DNA from: an uncultured Flammeovirgaceae bacterium
GTDB taxonomy: Bacteria > Bacteroidota > Bacteroidia > Cytophagales > Cyclobacteriaceae
Direction: 5' to 3'
Assembly: GCA_937899105.1 (NCBI GenBank)
Contig: CALBPF010000225.1
Span: 1-59,649 of the forward strand
DNA length: 59,649 nt
The notes under the pieces were generated by a model. That model searched no databases, was not told the origin of the DNA, and saw only the letters and a program-made list of their open reading frames with translations. Made by a program: the position numbers and the translations under genes. Positions 9,014 through 18,298 of the stretch are shown here, in pieces; position 1 is the stretch's first letter, and each line of letters begins with the position of its first letter.

Positions 9014-10888
9014 CTACCTCACTACGTTGCTTGTACCGAGCAAATTATTTAAGGCACGATTTGCTACACGTATAACGTACTTATTAGGATCTTCCATGAC
9101 GGACTGAAGTGCATTTATTGTAGGTCTTGCCATCTCTCCCATTTCATCCAATACCAGTACGGCATTCAGCCTGATCCATTCATCCGCGCTATTTAACTCG
9201 TTTTCTAATAATGCGAAGCTTTTTTCTTCTACTCCCATTTTGATTAAGGCTCTTGCACTGGCGATCCTGACTAAATGGTCTTCATCATTTAATCCGTTGC
9301 CCAATATTTCCAGCAGCTCTGCATTTTTCCACTCCGGGTGATCTCCTATTCGTATTGCTGCCCAGTACCTGACTGCTTCATTATCGCTCGCCAGGCCTTG
9401 CTGTAACCCGTCAAGGTCTTCGCTCAATGCCACTCTTTGCACCTCGTCAATGGAATAAACTCCTTCCCTTAATAACTCGTAAATAGACTTGTTGTGCATC
9501 TTCTCCCAAGATCTAAGGATGGGTTCCGGAATTAACCCGGCATCTTTAATTCTGATGCTCCACTCTTCATGAGCACTTCTCATATGACTTAAAACTTCTT
9601 TATATTGAGGATCATCAATCAAGTTATTTAATTCATTTGGATCTTTTTCCAAATCAAATAGTTCTTCATTTGGTTTTGTGGTTGCCATTAGTCGTACTCC
9701 CGCCTCGGGAAGTGTTTCCTGCACATAGGCAGCCCTGATTTGCTTCATGATCTCCCCCTTCTCCGGGGTGTTCATGTATTGTATATAAGGCTTGGAAGGT
9801 TCGTAATATCGAATATATTTGAATTGCTTATTTCGAACAGCACGCTGCATATCGTACCTCTCATCCATGCGATCACGAGCGGCGAAAACAAACTCTCTTT
9901 CAGGGCTCAGGCCGTTACCAAGAAATGCTCTCCCCTGCATGTGTTCGGGAATATCCAAGCCTGCTAATTTCAGAACCGTTGGAGCCAAATCCACGAAACT
10001 CACAAGCTCATCCGTTTGAGATCCCATTTGCTTCTTGGAAAGGCGCTTATATTTTTCAGGGAGATGCACTAACAGCGGCACCTTTAACCCCGTATCAAAT
10101 AGCCATCGCTTATGGATAGGGACACCAGCTCCATGATCGGAATAAAAGAATACAATGGTGTTTTCTGATAAGCCATCTTCTTCGAGCTGCTCCAGAATCT
10201 TTGCTGTGTACTCATTAAGAGCGGATATGTTACTATAATATCGCGCCCAAAGCTTACGGGTAATTTCTGTATCAGGAAAATAAATAGGAAGCTTTACATC
10301 ATTCGGGTTGATGAACTGATCTTCGGTTAAATCCTTAGTAAATCTGCTATGCTTGCGTTCATTATCAATACCGCTCTCATGCGTACCGATGTAGTTAAAG
10401 ACCGCAAAGAAAGGTTGGTCTTTTCTTTTTCGATTGCGCCAGTGCGCAACATCATTAGATTCATCCCATATTTCCGATGACGTGTAATCCAGGTTATAGT
10501 CTTCCTTAGAATTGTTAGTGCAGTAATAGCCGGCTTCTCTTAAATACTGCGGAAAATACCTGGCTTCAAGTGGCATCCTACCTGCCGTGCGCATATGATG
10601 CGACCCGATGGATGCCGGATACATACCGGTGATGATGGAAGACCTTGCCGGAGCACATACCGGCGCAGATGCAAATGCATTTGTATAAAGCAAACTTTTT
10701 GATGCAAATGCGTCAATGTCCGGGGTTTTTGCTACGGGATCACCATAGCATCCCAACTCCATGCTCATATCTTCCGTGGTAATCCACAAGATATTCGGCA
10801 GATCGTTTTCTTGTTCGGAATTTGCGCATGATGTAAATACTAGAAGTAAAACACCGATCAACTGGTACGTTGTATTCTTAACTTGCAT
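9014..10888 (-). CDS. S1-family sulfatase with C-terminal HEAT-repeat domain, lipoprotein
   Basis: Sulfatase whose catalytic domain (about 25-470) starts with NILWITTEDMS and has the activation motif CAPAR from Cys78; the later metal motif reads SDHG rather than SDNG. Lipobox FTSC with Cys21. After the catalytic domain a roughly 140-residue all-helical tail (about 480-620) repeats the pattern of HEAT repeats (for example ALASDNEAVRYWAA-like and EWIRLNAVLVLDEMG-like units), seen in a subset of Bacteroidota and Planctomycetota sulfatases. 624 aa. It is the first enzyme gene after SusD (29 nt gap). The HEAT tail may bind a partner or the glycan; that is inference. Confidence 0.9.
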   Translation of the reverse strand: MQVKNTTYQLIGVLLLVFTSCANSEQENDLPNILWITTEDMSMELGCYGDPVAKTPDIDAFASKSLLYTNAFASAPVCAPARSSIITGMYPASIGSHHMRTAGRMPLEARYFPQYLREAGYYCTNNSKEDYNLDYTSSEIWDESNDVAHWRNRKRKDQPFFAVFNYIGTHESGIDNERKHSRFTKDLTEDQFINPNDVKLPIYFPDTEITRKLWARYYSNISALNEYTAKILEQLEEDGLSENTIVFFYSDHGAGVPIHKRWLFDTGLKVPLLVHLPEKYKRLSKKQMGSQTDELVSFVDLAPTVLKLAGLDIPEHMQGRAFLGNGLSPEREFVFAARDRMDERYDMQRAVRNKQFKYIRYYEPSKPYIQYMNTPEKGEIMKQIRAAYVQETLPEAGVRLMATTKPNEELFDLEKDPNELNNLIDDPQYKEVLSHMRSAHEEWSIRIKDAGLIPEPILRSWEKMHNKSIYELLREGVYSIDEVQRVALSEDLDGLQQGLASDNEAVRYWAAIRIGDHPEWKNAELLEILGNGLNDEDHLVRIASARALIKMGVEEKSFALLENELNSADEWIRLNAVLVLDEMGEMARPTINALQSVMEDPNKYVIRVANRALNNLLGTSNVVR

Positions 10889-10917
10889 TAAGTTATAAGT
10901 GATTTGTCGATTGGACT

Positions 10918-12798
10918 TTAAGGATTTATCCCTTCATCAGGATACCCGGGAGGGGTAAAATCCACCGTCGTACTCCCGCCATAGCCCACATTTTGATCTA
11001 ATGGATTGTCTTTATTTGCAATAATGGCATTTGCAGGAAATGGCCATAGTTTGTGATAATCCTGAATATAAAATTTAGATAAGGCGTTATATTGTCTGGT
11101 TCTTTCTAGCAGCTTCCCCGTTCGAAGTAATGTGATTCTTCTTTCTTCTTCTGCATTAAGCTCACGAGCACGTTCGTCCAAAATAAAATCCAAGGTTACC
11201 TCCGCAGCAGTGATCGTGGAGGCTCCAGCTCTCTCGCGGATCAAATTAATCCATTGAGCCGCCTCTCCAGTTCTACCCAACATCATTAAGGCTTCGGCGT
11301 AAAGTAAATACGATTCCGATATTCTCAGGTAACTAATGTCCGGATACGAGTTTTCTCTGATGTTAAAATCAAAGGTATGCGTTTCGTCGATCTCCCATTT
11401 CCTCGAATAGGGATAAGTACTGCCAAAATTAGCGCTTGGAAAACCTAAAGCGCTTACATCCCAAGTATAGTAGGTGTAGATCGTATCGCCAGCCTCAGAA
11501 ACCGGAACGTTTAACAGGTCTGAGTCATTGTTCAGGATACCTTGATCTAAGGGAGTTGGTGGGGTGAATGTAACAGTACCGTACCCGTTAAAAACAAGGC
11601 AAAAGTGCATAATATTGGCAACATTTTGCCAAATTATAACAGGTTTTTCGTACAAATAATCGGTTCTTCCGTCTGTATTCTCCCAAATCCAATCTGAAAT
11701 GGGGTTTAAAGCATCATTTTGAAGACTTGCGTACCGTTCATATTCTTCCTGGTTGAACGCGCTCCATGGAGTCATAAACCATCGACCTCGTGCAAATCCG
11801 CCCCACATAGTATAAAAGAATTCTTGCTCATTTTCCATGACCAGAAAATCCGTAAAGTTATTAACATAGGCATCGTGTATTCCGATTATTTGAGAACCTT
11901 GCAATTCAACACCATTAGCAAAAACAAAGAATGTTTCCGTATTACCACTACTTGAATAGGGGTTGCGAAAAATATCAATGAAATGGTTCCCATCCGGATC
12001 ATTGGCTAATCTTCCAAACCGATTCTGAATTAGTTGGTATTCTCCTGACTCACATAACGCTTCCAAAGTGTTAGCTGCATTTTCGAACTCCCCAAGAGAC
12101 AGATATAGTTCACCTAAGTAATGACGAGCGACCGCACCGCTAATTCGCGTATCATCTCCATCAATTCTCCTTAGCGGTAATATATCTTCAGCAAACTCCA
12201 AATCTTCGCGCATCAACTCTTTGATCTCCTCTATGCTATTTCTGCTCCACGCATTGGTCCAGGTGTCGCCTGTTATCTCTTGCGCATTTAAAGGTACCGG
12301 ACCAAAAGCATAAATCAGGAAACGATACGCCCAGGCACGAGCTACCCTGGCCTCTGCCACTATTAAGTTTTTATTCGCATCATTTTCTTCTTCCGTCAAA
12401 CCTTCCCAATCTACACTGCCTTCAGCCCTGCTTATGATCAGGTTTGCAGAAACAATGATTTGGTATAACCATTCAAATGCATCATCCCAAATAACGAGAA
12501 CCGGACTTTCAAGAAGCGAAAAATCTACCTGTGTAGCTCTTCTGGGGAAATAGGTATCTGAATGCATCACCCATAAATAATCGTTACTTCCCTGCACTTC
12601 ACTATCGATCGATCCCTTAATTTCACGCATAAACGAATAGATGGCGTTCATTCCACTCACAAAACCCGAATAGTTGACATATAAGTCATCCGCAGAAAGA
12701 GCGTCTTTTATATCTTCTTCGAGAAAATCATCATTATCACAACTCAGCGGCAATAGACTAACTAGAAAAAGAATTAATAATCTTTTAAGGTTCATCAT
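10918..12798 (-). CDS. SusD/RagB-family surface glycan-binding lipoprotein
   Basis: Outer-membrane lipoprotein that captures oligosaccharides and caps the SusC pore. Lipobox LSC-type with Cys20, followed by acidic residues typical of surface-exported Bacteroidota lipoproteins. The TPR-like helices include the family pattern VAEARVARAWAYRFLIYAFG (about 146-165), and the C-terminus carries the ISESYLLYAEALMMLG and LDERARELNAEEERR segments conserved in SusD proteins. 626 aa. It begins 2 nt after the SusC stop, a standard susCD pair. Confidence 0.95.
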   Translation of the reverse strand: MMNLKRLLILFLVSLLPLSCDNDDFLEEDIKDALSADDLYVNYSGFVSGMNAIYSFMREIKGSIDSEVQGSNDYLWVMHSDTYFPRRATQVDFSLLESPVLVIWDDAFEWLYQIIVSANLIISRAEGSVDWEGLTEEENDANKNLIVAEARVARAWAYRFLIYAFGPVPLNAQEITGDTWTNAWSRNSIEEIKELMREDLEFAEDILPLRRIDGDDTRISGAVARHYLGELYLSLGEFENAANTLEALCESGEYQLIQNRFGRLANDPDGNHFIDIFRNPYSSSGNTETFFVFANGVELQGSQIIGIHDAYVNNFTDFLVMENEQEFFYTMWGGFARGRWFMTPWSAFNQEEYERYASLQNDALNPISDWIWENTDGRTDYLYEKPVIIWQNVANIMHFCLVFNGYGTVTFTPPTPLDQGILNNDSDLLNVPVSEAGDTIYTYYTWDVSALGFPSANFGSTYPYSRKWEIDETHTFDFNIRENSYPDISYLRISESYLLYAEALMMLGRTGEAAQWINLIRERAGASTITAAEVTLDFILDERARELNAEEERRITLLRTGKLLERTRQYNALSKFYIQDYHKLWPFPANAIIANKDNPLDQNVGYGGSTTVDFTPPGYPDEGINP

Positions 12799-12800
12799 TA

Positions 12801-15800
12801 CTAGAATTTAAGTCTTAATCCGAAAATATAACTTCTTGCCCTGGGCAAATCATTGCTGGGTCTATCATCCGTACTATCATTAGTATTGAAATCAGGGTCA
12901 ACACCCTCCCAGTCAGTAAATGTGTACAGATTTCGTACGTTGGCATACAACTCAAGGCTCTCAATCGGAAGTTTCTCCGTGGGTATACGGTAGGCTAATG
13001 AAACATCTTGAATCCTAACATAGTTTGCATCAAAATATGGGAAAAGGTCAAAACCACCCGTTAGCCCACCACTATTAATTCCGGGCAGGTCTGAAGTAGG
13101 GTTTTCAGGGGTCCAGAAATCAATGTTGAGTTTTCTTCTTGGGCCAAGACCACGATTATTAATGAAAGTATTACGGCGAGTCACCCCCCATACTCCGTTT
13201 AAAAGCATGGAAAATGTCCAATTTTTGTAGGTAACAACATTTGTCAACCCTGCCGTAAAGCTAGGGTTTTCATCACCAATGATGACTCTATCATCAGCGC
13301 CTATTTCGCCGTCACCGTTAACGTCTCTGATAATCGGCTGGCCCGGTCTTGCCGTTGGCGTTACAAGGGCAATTTGTTCCGCCACCTCAGGACGTAATTG
13401 AAAATTACCATTATCATCTAAAACGTATTCTCCTGCCACATCTAAGATGAAATCTTCACGTTGAAGTATTCGATCCAATTCATAATCAAACAAGACATTA
13501 ACCGGGTGACCGATGAATAATTCACTTGCAATATCATCAACTATTTCTCCATTTGGCCCGCGTTGGTTTACATCCACAATCTCCTGGCGATACCTTGACC
13601 CAACGAAACTGACCTTCCAACTTAAATTGTTTTTATCAATTACATAGGAATTGAGCTGGATCTCGAAGCCTCTGTTTTGCGTTTCACCAATATTCGTAAG
13701 TATCGTACGGGCTCCATTTACAGGGTTTATTGATTCTCTAAGTAACAGATCGTCTGTATTTGAAGTATAGGCATCTATTGCTCCGGTCACCCGGCCTTTG
13801 AATAATGAAAAATCAATTCCGACATTAAAGGACTTCGTTGTTTCCCATTGGAGGCTTTCATTACTTAGTGTTTCAGGATTAAAACCGGGAAGCGCATCTT
13901 CATTTTCATCGATGTAGGGGTTTGGCTCGAGCAGCGCTCTGGTAGAAGCAAACGGAACCCCGTCATTTCCGTTCTCCCCGTAAGAAAGCCTTAATTTTAA
14001 TTCATCTACCTGGTTTACGTTAAAAAAAGATTCGTTGGTGACGTTCCAGCCAAGGGCAACAGAAGGAAAAACTCCATATTGGTTATTATCTCCAAAAGCA
14101 GAATAACCATCTCTTCTCACTGTGGAGGTGATTAAATATCGATCATCATACACATAATTCACCCTAAACATCTGAGATACATTAAGCCTTGGAGCGAAAA
14201 ACTCACCTGGCTCAGCAGGCGCCGGAATAATTACATCTGCATCAGCTAGCTGGTAGAATGTTCGGACATCATTTGGAAAGCCAAAAGCCGTCAAATTTAC
14301 CGGCACATCTCTTGTTCTATCCTGAAAACTGTACAATCCAGTCAAAAACAAAGAGTGCTTTCCAAATTCTCTTCTATAGCTTAAAATGTTTTCCAGTAAC
14401 CAGGATTTCTCTGTCTCTTCAAGAATGGAAAGCCTCCCCCCTACGTTAGCTCCATTTATCGTATTTCTTCCCTCGTAGGTTCTATTAGTTCGCTCACTTT
14501 GTTGGTAGCCATAATTTAACTTATACTCGAGACCTTCTACGTAAGGAATTTTTATATTGATGTACTGATTGGTGATGATTCGAGATTCCTCATCTTCGTT
14601 TATAAATAGGGTACGCTCTAGCGGATTTCTAACATTCACATTTGCATCATCCGGCGTAAGATCAAGCGCCCCGCCTAAATTAAAAGCGTTGTATAACGGG
14701 CTTATCTGAAATGCCCCGCTACCGCCTTCCCAGTTTGCGGGTATCCCGCTTCTATCAAAAAAGGCTACTTGGGTATTGGTACCGTAAGTAATATATTCAT
14801 TCAAATTAAAGTTTAGATTAAACCTCAATACAGTCCGTTCAAATTTATCATTAACAGCTATACCTTCCACATCAGTATGCGTAGCCGAAACGAAATAATT
14901 TATTTTTTCGGTACCCCCGGCAATGGAAAGATTATGTTCTTGTCTATGCCCGGTTCGGGTAGCAAGGTCGACCCAATCGGCATCTCGCCCTCCCTCAGGA
15001 TAGCTAAAATCTTCTGCTACCTGAAGTAAGGTTTCCCTGTCAGAAACAAAATCCGGGTATTGCGCTAAAATTCCATCCCTTACTTCCGCCCAGGTTTGCC
15101 CTGGATAGCCCTGCATGAAAGCTTCAATTTCAGTATTTGTATTTTCCGTACCTACGAAAGCATTAGCAATTACCACTGAAAGTGGGTTGTTATTTACACC
15201 CAGACTATTGGTTACGGAACGCTCCCATTGATTAGCCCAATATTCTGAGGCGTCCTGCATATCCGGTAGGTTAGCAATCTCATCAAAACTGTAGTACGTA
15301 TTGTAAGAAACAGTGACTTTTCCTACCGTGCCCCTTTTAGTGGTAATCAATATGACACCGTTAGCTCCCCGGGAACCGTAAATAGCTGTTGAAGACGCAT
15401 CTTTCAGTATTTCCATGTTTTGGATATCATTAGGGTTAATGTCTGTGAGACTCCCATCATATATGATTCCGTCAAGAACAATTAATGGATCATTGTTAGC
15501 GTTGATTGAATTCTGCCCTCGGATTAGTACTGCACCACCCTCTTCCGCACTTGAGGTATTCGTGGTAACGGTAATTCCTGCTACATTACCTTGAAGCGCC
15601 TGAACCAAGTTGGTTTGCGGCCGATTTTCAAGTGTTTTGGTATCAAAAGATGCAACCGATCCGGTAATATCGCTCTTTTTTTGAGTTCCATATCCAATCA
15701 CGACAATTTCCTGCAATTGACTGATATCAGGTGTTAAGCTCAGATCTATGATGCTACGGTTTCCCACCTGAATTTCTTCAGGAATGTAACCGACAAATGA

Positions 15801-16034
15801 GAAAACCAGAATAACATCACTATCAGATACCTCCAGGCTGTATTTACCATTAACATTTGTTGAGGTTCCGGTGGTTGAATTCTTTATGAGAATATTAACA
15901 CCAGGTAAGGGCTGATTGTCGTCCGCCGAAAGAACGGTACCTGTTACTACGTTTTGTGCAACAGCTACGGAGGTGACCGTGCTTAACACCAGCAGTAATA
16001 GTAGTCTTAAATTCAATTGTAGAATTTTTTTCAT
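12801..16034 (-). CDS. SusC/RagA-family TonB-dependent oligosaccharide transporter
   Basis: Outer-membrane beta-barrel that imports oligosaccharides using TonB energy. Signal peptide 1-26 (ends AVAQ); carboxypeptidase-regulatory-like domain about 28-115; SusC signature region EIVVIGYGTQKKSDITGS (about 108-127); plug domain with the conserved VLIRGQNSI, LIVLDGI and AIYGSRGANGVILITTK segments; then a long barrel ending in a C-terminal Phe (GLRLKF). 1077 aa, normal for SusC. No N-terminal STN domain, so it is not the FecA-type sensor that usually signals to an ECF sigma. It lies 149 nt downstream of the sigma gene, enough room for its own promoter. Confidence 0.96.
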   Translation of the reverse strand: MKKILQLNLRLLLLLVLSTVTSVAVAQNVVTGTVLSADDNQPLPGVNILIKNSTTGTSTNVNGKYSLEVSDSDVILVFSFVGYIPEEIQVGNRSIIDLSLTPDISQLQEIVVIGYGTQKKSDITGSVASFDTKTLENRPQTNLVQALQGNVAGITVTTNTSSAEEGGAVLIRGQNSINANNDPLIVLDGIIYDGSLTDINPNDIQNMEILKDASSTAIYGSRGANGVILITTKRGTVGKVTVSYNTYYSFDEIANLPDMQDASEYWANQWERSVTNSLGVNNNPLSVVIANAFVGTENTNTEIEAFMQGYPGQTWAEVRDGILAQYPDFVSDRETLLQVAEDFSYPEGGRDADWVDLATRTGHRQEHNLSIAGGTEKINYFVSATHTDVEGIAVNDKFERTVLRFNLNFNLNEYITYGTNTQVAFFDRSGIPANWEGGSGAFQISPLYNAFNLGGALDLTPDDANVNVRNPLERTLFINEDEESRIITNQYINIKIPYVEGLEYKLNYGYQQSERTNRTYEGRNTINGANVGGRLSILEETEKSWLLENILSYRREFGKHSLFLTGLYSFQDRTRDVPVNLTAFGFPNDVRTFYQLADADVIIPAPAEPGEFFAPRLNVSQMFRVNYVYDDRYLITSTVRRDGYSAFGDNNQYGVFPSVALGWNVTNESFFNVNQVDELKLRLSYGENGNDGVPFASTRALLEPNPYIDENEDALPGFNPETLSNESLQWETTKSFNVGIDFSLFKGRVTGAIDAYTSNTDDLLLRESINPVNGARTILTNIGETQNRGFEIQLNSYVIDKNNLSWKVSFVGSRYRQEIVDVNQRGPNGEIVDDIASELFIGHPVNVLFDYELDRILQREDFILDVAGEYVLDDNGNFQLRPEVAEQIALVTPTARPGQPIIRDVNGDGEIGADDRVIIGDENPSFTAGLTNVVTYKNWTFSMLLNGVWGVTRRNTFINNRGLGPRRKLNIDFWTPENPTSDLPGINSGGLTGGFDLFPYFDANYVRIQDVSLAYRIPTEKLPIESLELYANVRNLYTFTDWEGVDPDFNTNDSTDDRPSNDLPRARSYIFGLRLKF

Positions 16035-16183
16035 CCTTAATCTACTTTTAGTTAATGTATTAAATGTTGTTAGCCAATATTTACAACTTCAAATTGCCTG
16101 CAACCTTTATTCTCAAAGTAGCGCAGCGCCAGGAGCTCCACCGCTTAAGGTCTAAAGGCCAGGAACCTAACCGTATCATAATC

Positions 16184-16738
16184 TTAATGAAGCGCTAATT
16201 CTTTTCTAAAAATTCGAAGAGCCTTACTCATCTGAGTTTCTACAGTTTTTATAGAAATACTCATCCTTTTAGCTATTTGACAGTAAGTTAAACCCTCATC
16301 TCTACTAAGCTGGAAAACCTCCAGACACCTATCTGGCAGCGCTTCTTTTGCCCGGTTGATTCCTCTATTGATCTCTTCACAAGCTATCAGGTCATCTATT
16401 TTAATGTGATCATCCTGAAATGTCAGATAAGTGTTCAAGCGTTTCTTTTCAACCTTCTGATGACGTATATAATCAATTGCCGCATTATGAGCAGACCTGT
16501 ACAAATAGTTTTTGGCAAATGAATGGTCTTTTTCATTTCTGAATTTTGACCAATACTTAACGAAGGTCTCCTGTACAACGTCCTCGCTTATTTCCAGACC
16601 TCCAATCATTCTATTTGTGTAAAATACTAACGACACATATAAATCCTTAAATAAATGATCAAATGCTTTATGAATACAAACATTGTCGGATTTCAACTCC
16701 TTTTTTGCAAGGACTGAATTACTTGCTATTCCACTCAT
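16184..16738 (-). CDS. ECF (FecI-like) RNA polymerase sigma factor, no anti-sigma nearby
   Basis: Extracytoplasmic-function sigma factor. Region 2 is visible as the segment with EDVVQETFVKYWSKF and AKNYLYRSAHNAAIDYIR, and region 4 as GLTYCQIAKRMSISIKTVETQMSKAL near the C-terminus. 184 aa. It lies 3 nt after the DUF1080 gene and directly upstream of susC on the same strand. No FecR-type anti-sigma gene is next to it and the SusC lacks an STN domain, so the usual FecI-FecR-FecA circuit is incomplete here. It may drive the polysaccharide operon. Confidence 0.9.
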   Translation of the reverse strand: MSGIASNSVLAKKELKSDNVCIHKAFDHLFKDLYVSLVFYTNRMIGGLEISEDVVQETFVKYWSKFRNEKDHSFAKNYLYRSAHNAAIDYIRHQKVEKKRLNTYLTFQDDHIKIDDLIACEEINRGINRAKEALPDRCLEVFQLSRDEGLTYCQIAKRMSISIKTVETQMSKALRIFRKELALH

Positions 16739-16741
16739 ATT

Positions 16742-18115
16742 TTAATTCAATTCTTTGATTTTAATATTCTTAAAAGAGACTCTATCCCCATGGTCCTGAA
16801 GGAGAATGTGTCCGGATTTTCGCTCTCCAAATGCCGTCCATTTGCTGTACTTGCTGTAGGCAACTAAGGCTTTCCACATTTGACCTGCTCTGTTATATTC
16901 AATAAGCTTACATCCGTTTAAATAGTGAGAAACAATGTCGCCCCGAACCTCTATTCTGGCGCGGTTCCAATTACCTAAAGCATTTACATATTTCTTTTTT
17001 GGAAGATCAGGATTGTAAAACGTTCCATCAGCAGTTATGAGATCGTAAAGGGAGCCCATTGTACGGTTTCCCTCGACTCCTTTTTTTGCGTCCGGGTGCT
17101 TTTTATCATCCAGAATCTGAAATTCACAACCAATTGAAGATCCTGTACCCTGATTCAATTCTGTGTCAACAAAATATTTGATCCCACTATTTGCCCCTTC
17201 TGTGATTTTAAAATCTACCTCCAGGATATAGTTTTCATACTCTTCCAGAGTTACAATGTCACCACCATTCGACGACTCACCGCCATCAGATGCTAATACA
17301 GATAATTCACCATCTTCAATCTCCCATCCTTTCACCGGAAATGCTGATAATTTGGATCCTCTCCAACCATTAGTCGTTTTTCCATCCCATAGTAGCTTCC
17401 ACCCATTGGCTATTTGCTGATCCGTGAGAGTATTTTTTAAATAGCTTACCTCCGGAGCCACCATTTCAATTTCCCTGAAATCATCTGCTGTGATTTCGGC
17501 AAGTCTGATATTTCTCCACCTGATTTCCTTACCAGCCAAACCTTCATCTTTTATAGCATGGACTTGAAGTCCAATGAATCCTATCTCTACAGCTTCTTCC
17601 TTCAGATTGGCGCATTGAACTCCATTTACCCAGGTTGCTATGCTGTTTTCATAAGCAACTATTCTATACTGATTCCATTCACTCTTCTTAAAAGCATTCT
17701 TAGCTTTTGGATTATACTCCAGTGGATATCTCCAGCCTTTTCTTGCCTCGTCAAAAATTCCGCCTGCCCAACCTCTTCCTGAATCTTCTATTTCTATCTG
17801 CGTACCAAAAGGACGGCCCGCCTTATAATTTTCATTTGTAGTGGTCCTTATTTGGACGCCCGAGTTAAGACCTTCACTAAGCTTAACCTCAAATTCAAGA
17901 ATGAAATTTTTGTAAGACTTTTTGGTAGCAAGAAACGTATTAGGTGTACCATATTTCGATGTACCTACTATTTGTCCATCTTCAACTTTATAATTCGCTT
18001 CGCCATGAATGACGCTCCAACCGGAAAGATTCTTTCCATTGAATAGCTCTTTGAACTTGGGTGGTTGCGGGGCTTGTATGAAGCTGTATAAGGTAAGAAA
18101 TAGAAAATATTTCAT
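16742..18115 (-). CDS. Secreted tandem DUF1080 (3-keto-disaccharide hydrolase family) protein
   Basis: Two DUF1080 jelly-roll domains (about 20-210 and 235-455) after a short signal peptide. Each repeats the family pattern: LFNGKNLSGWS then DGQIVG, and LLWDGKTTNGWRG then DGELSV; the second has the conserved ILDDKKHPDAKKG and NGNRTMGSLYDL-like stretch. Some DUF1080 proteins hydrolyse 3-keto-glycosides made by Gfo/Idh/MocA-type dehydrogenases; others may only bind sugar. 457 aa. It is the first gene of the minus-strand operon and is paralogous to the protein at 26754. Function by family only. Confidence 0.82.
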   Translation of the reverse strand: MKYFLFLTLYSFIQAPQPPKFKELFNGKNLSGWSVIHGEANYKVEDGQIVGTSKYGTPNTFLATKKSYKNFILEFEVKLSEGLNSGVQIRTTTNENYKAGRPFGTQIEIEDSGRGWAGGIFDEARKGWRYPLEYNPKAKNAFKKSEWNQYRIVAYENSIATWVNGVQCANLKEEAVEIGFIGLQVHAIKDEGLAGKEIRWRNIRLAEITADDFREIEMVAPEVSYLKNTLTDQQIANGWKLLWDGKTTNGWRGSKLSAFPVKGWEIEDGELSVLASDGGESSNGGDIVTLEEYENYILEVDFKITEGANSGIKYFVDTELNQGTGSSIGCEFQILDDKKHPDAKKGVEGNRTMGSLYDLITADGTFYNPDLPKKKYVNALGNWNRARIEVRGDIVSHYLNGCKLIEYNRAGQMWKALVAYSKYSKWTAFGERKSGHILLQDHGDRVSFKNIKIKELN

Positions 18116-18298
18116 TTTAAATGACCGTTTCTTGCAAATAATTTAGAAATCAACGTTCACAATTCTATAAAAATGAAAATTTTTGAAGGGGTGCGCAATG
18201 TCTCAAATAGAGGTGGTTTTATCTCATCCAATTGATTTTCGCTATTTTTGCTATTATTATTAAAATTCCTAGGTGTGTGATCAGGAAACTTTTCGAAA
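18116..18298. promoter_or_regulatory. Divergent intergenic region between DUF1080/PUL operon and HTCS gene
   Basis: A 183-nt AT-rich spacer with genes leaving on both sides, so it must hold promoters for the polysaccharide operon (leftward) and the hybrid regulator (rightward). I do not see an unambiguous Bacteroidota -33/-7 (TTTG / TAnnTTTG) match. It is also the natural target site for the hybrid regulator's AraC domain, but I cannot identify a defined operator. Confidence 0.45.
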
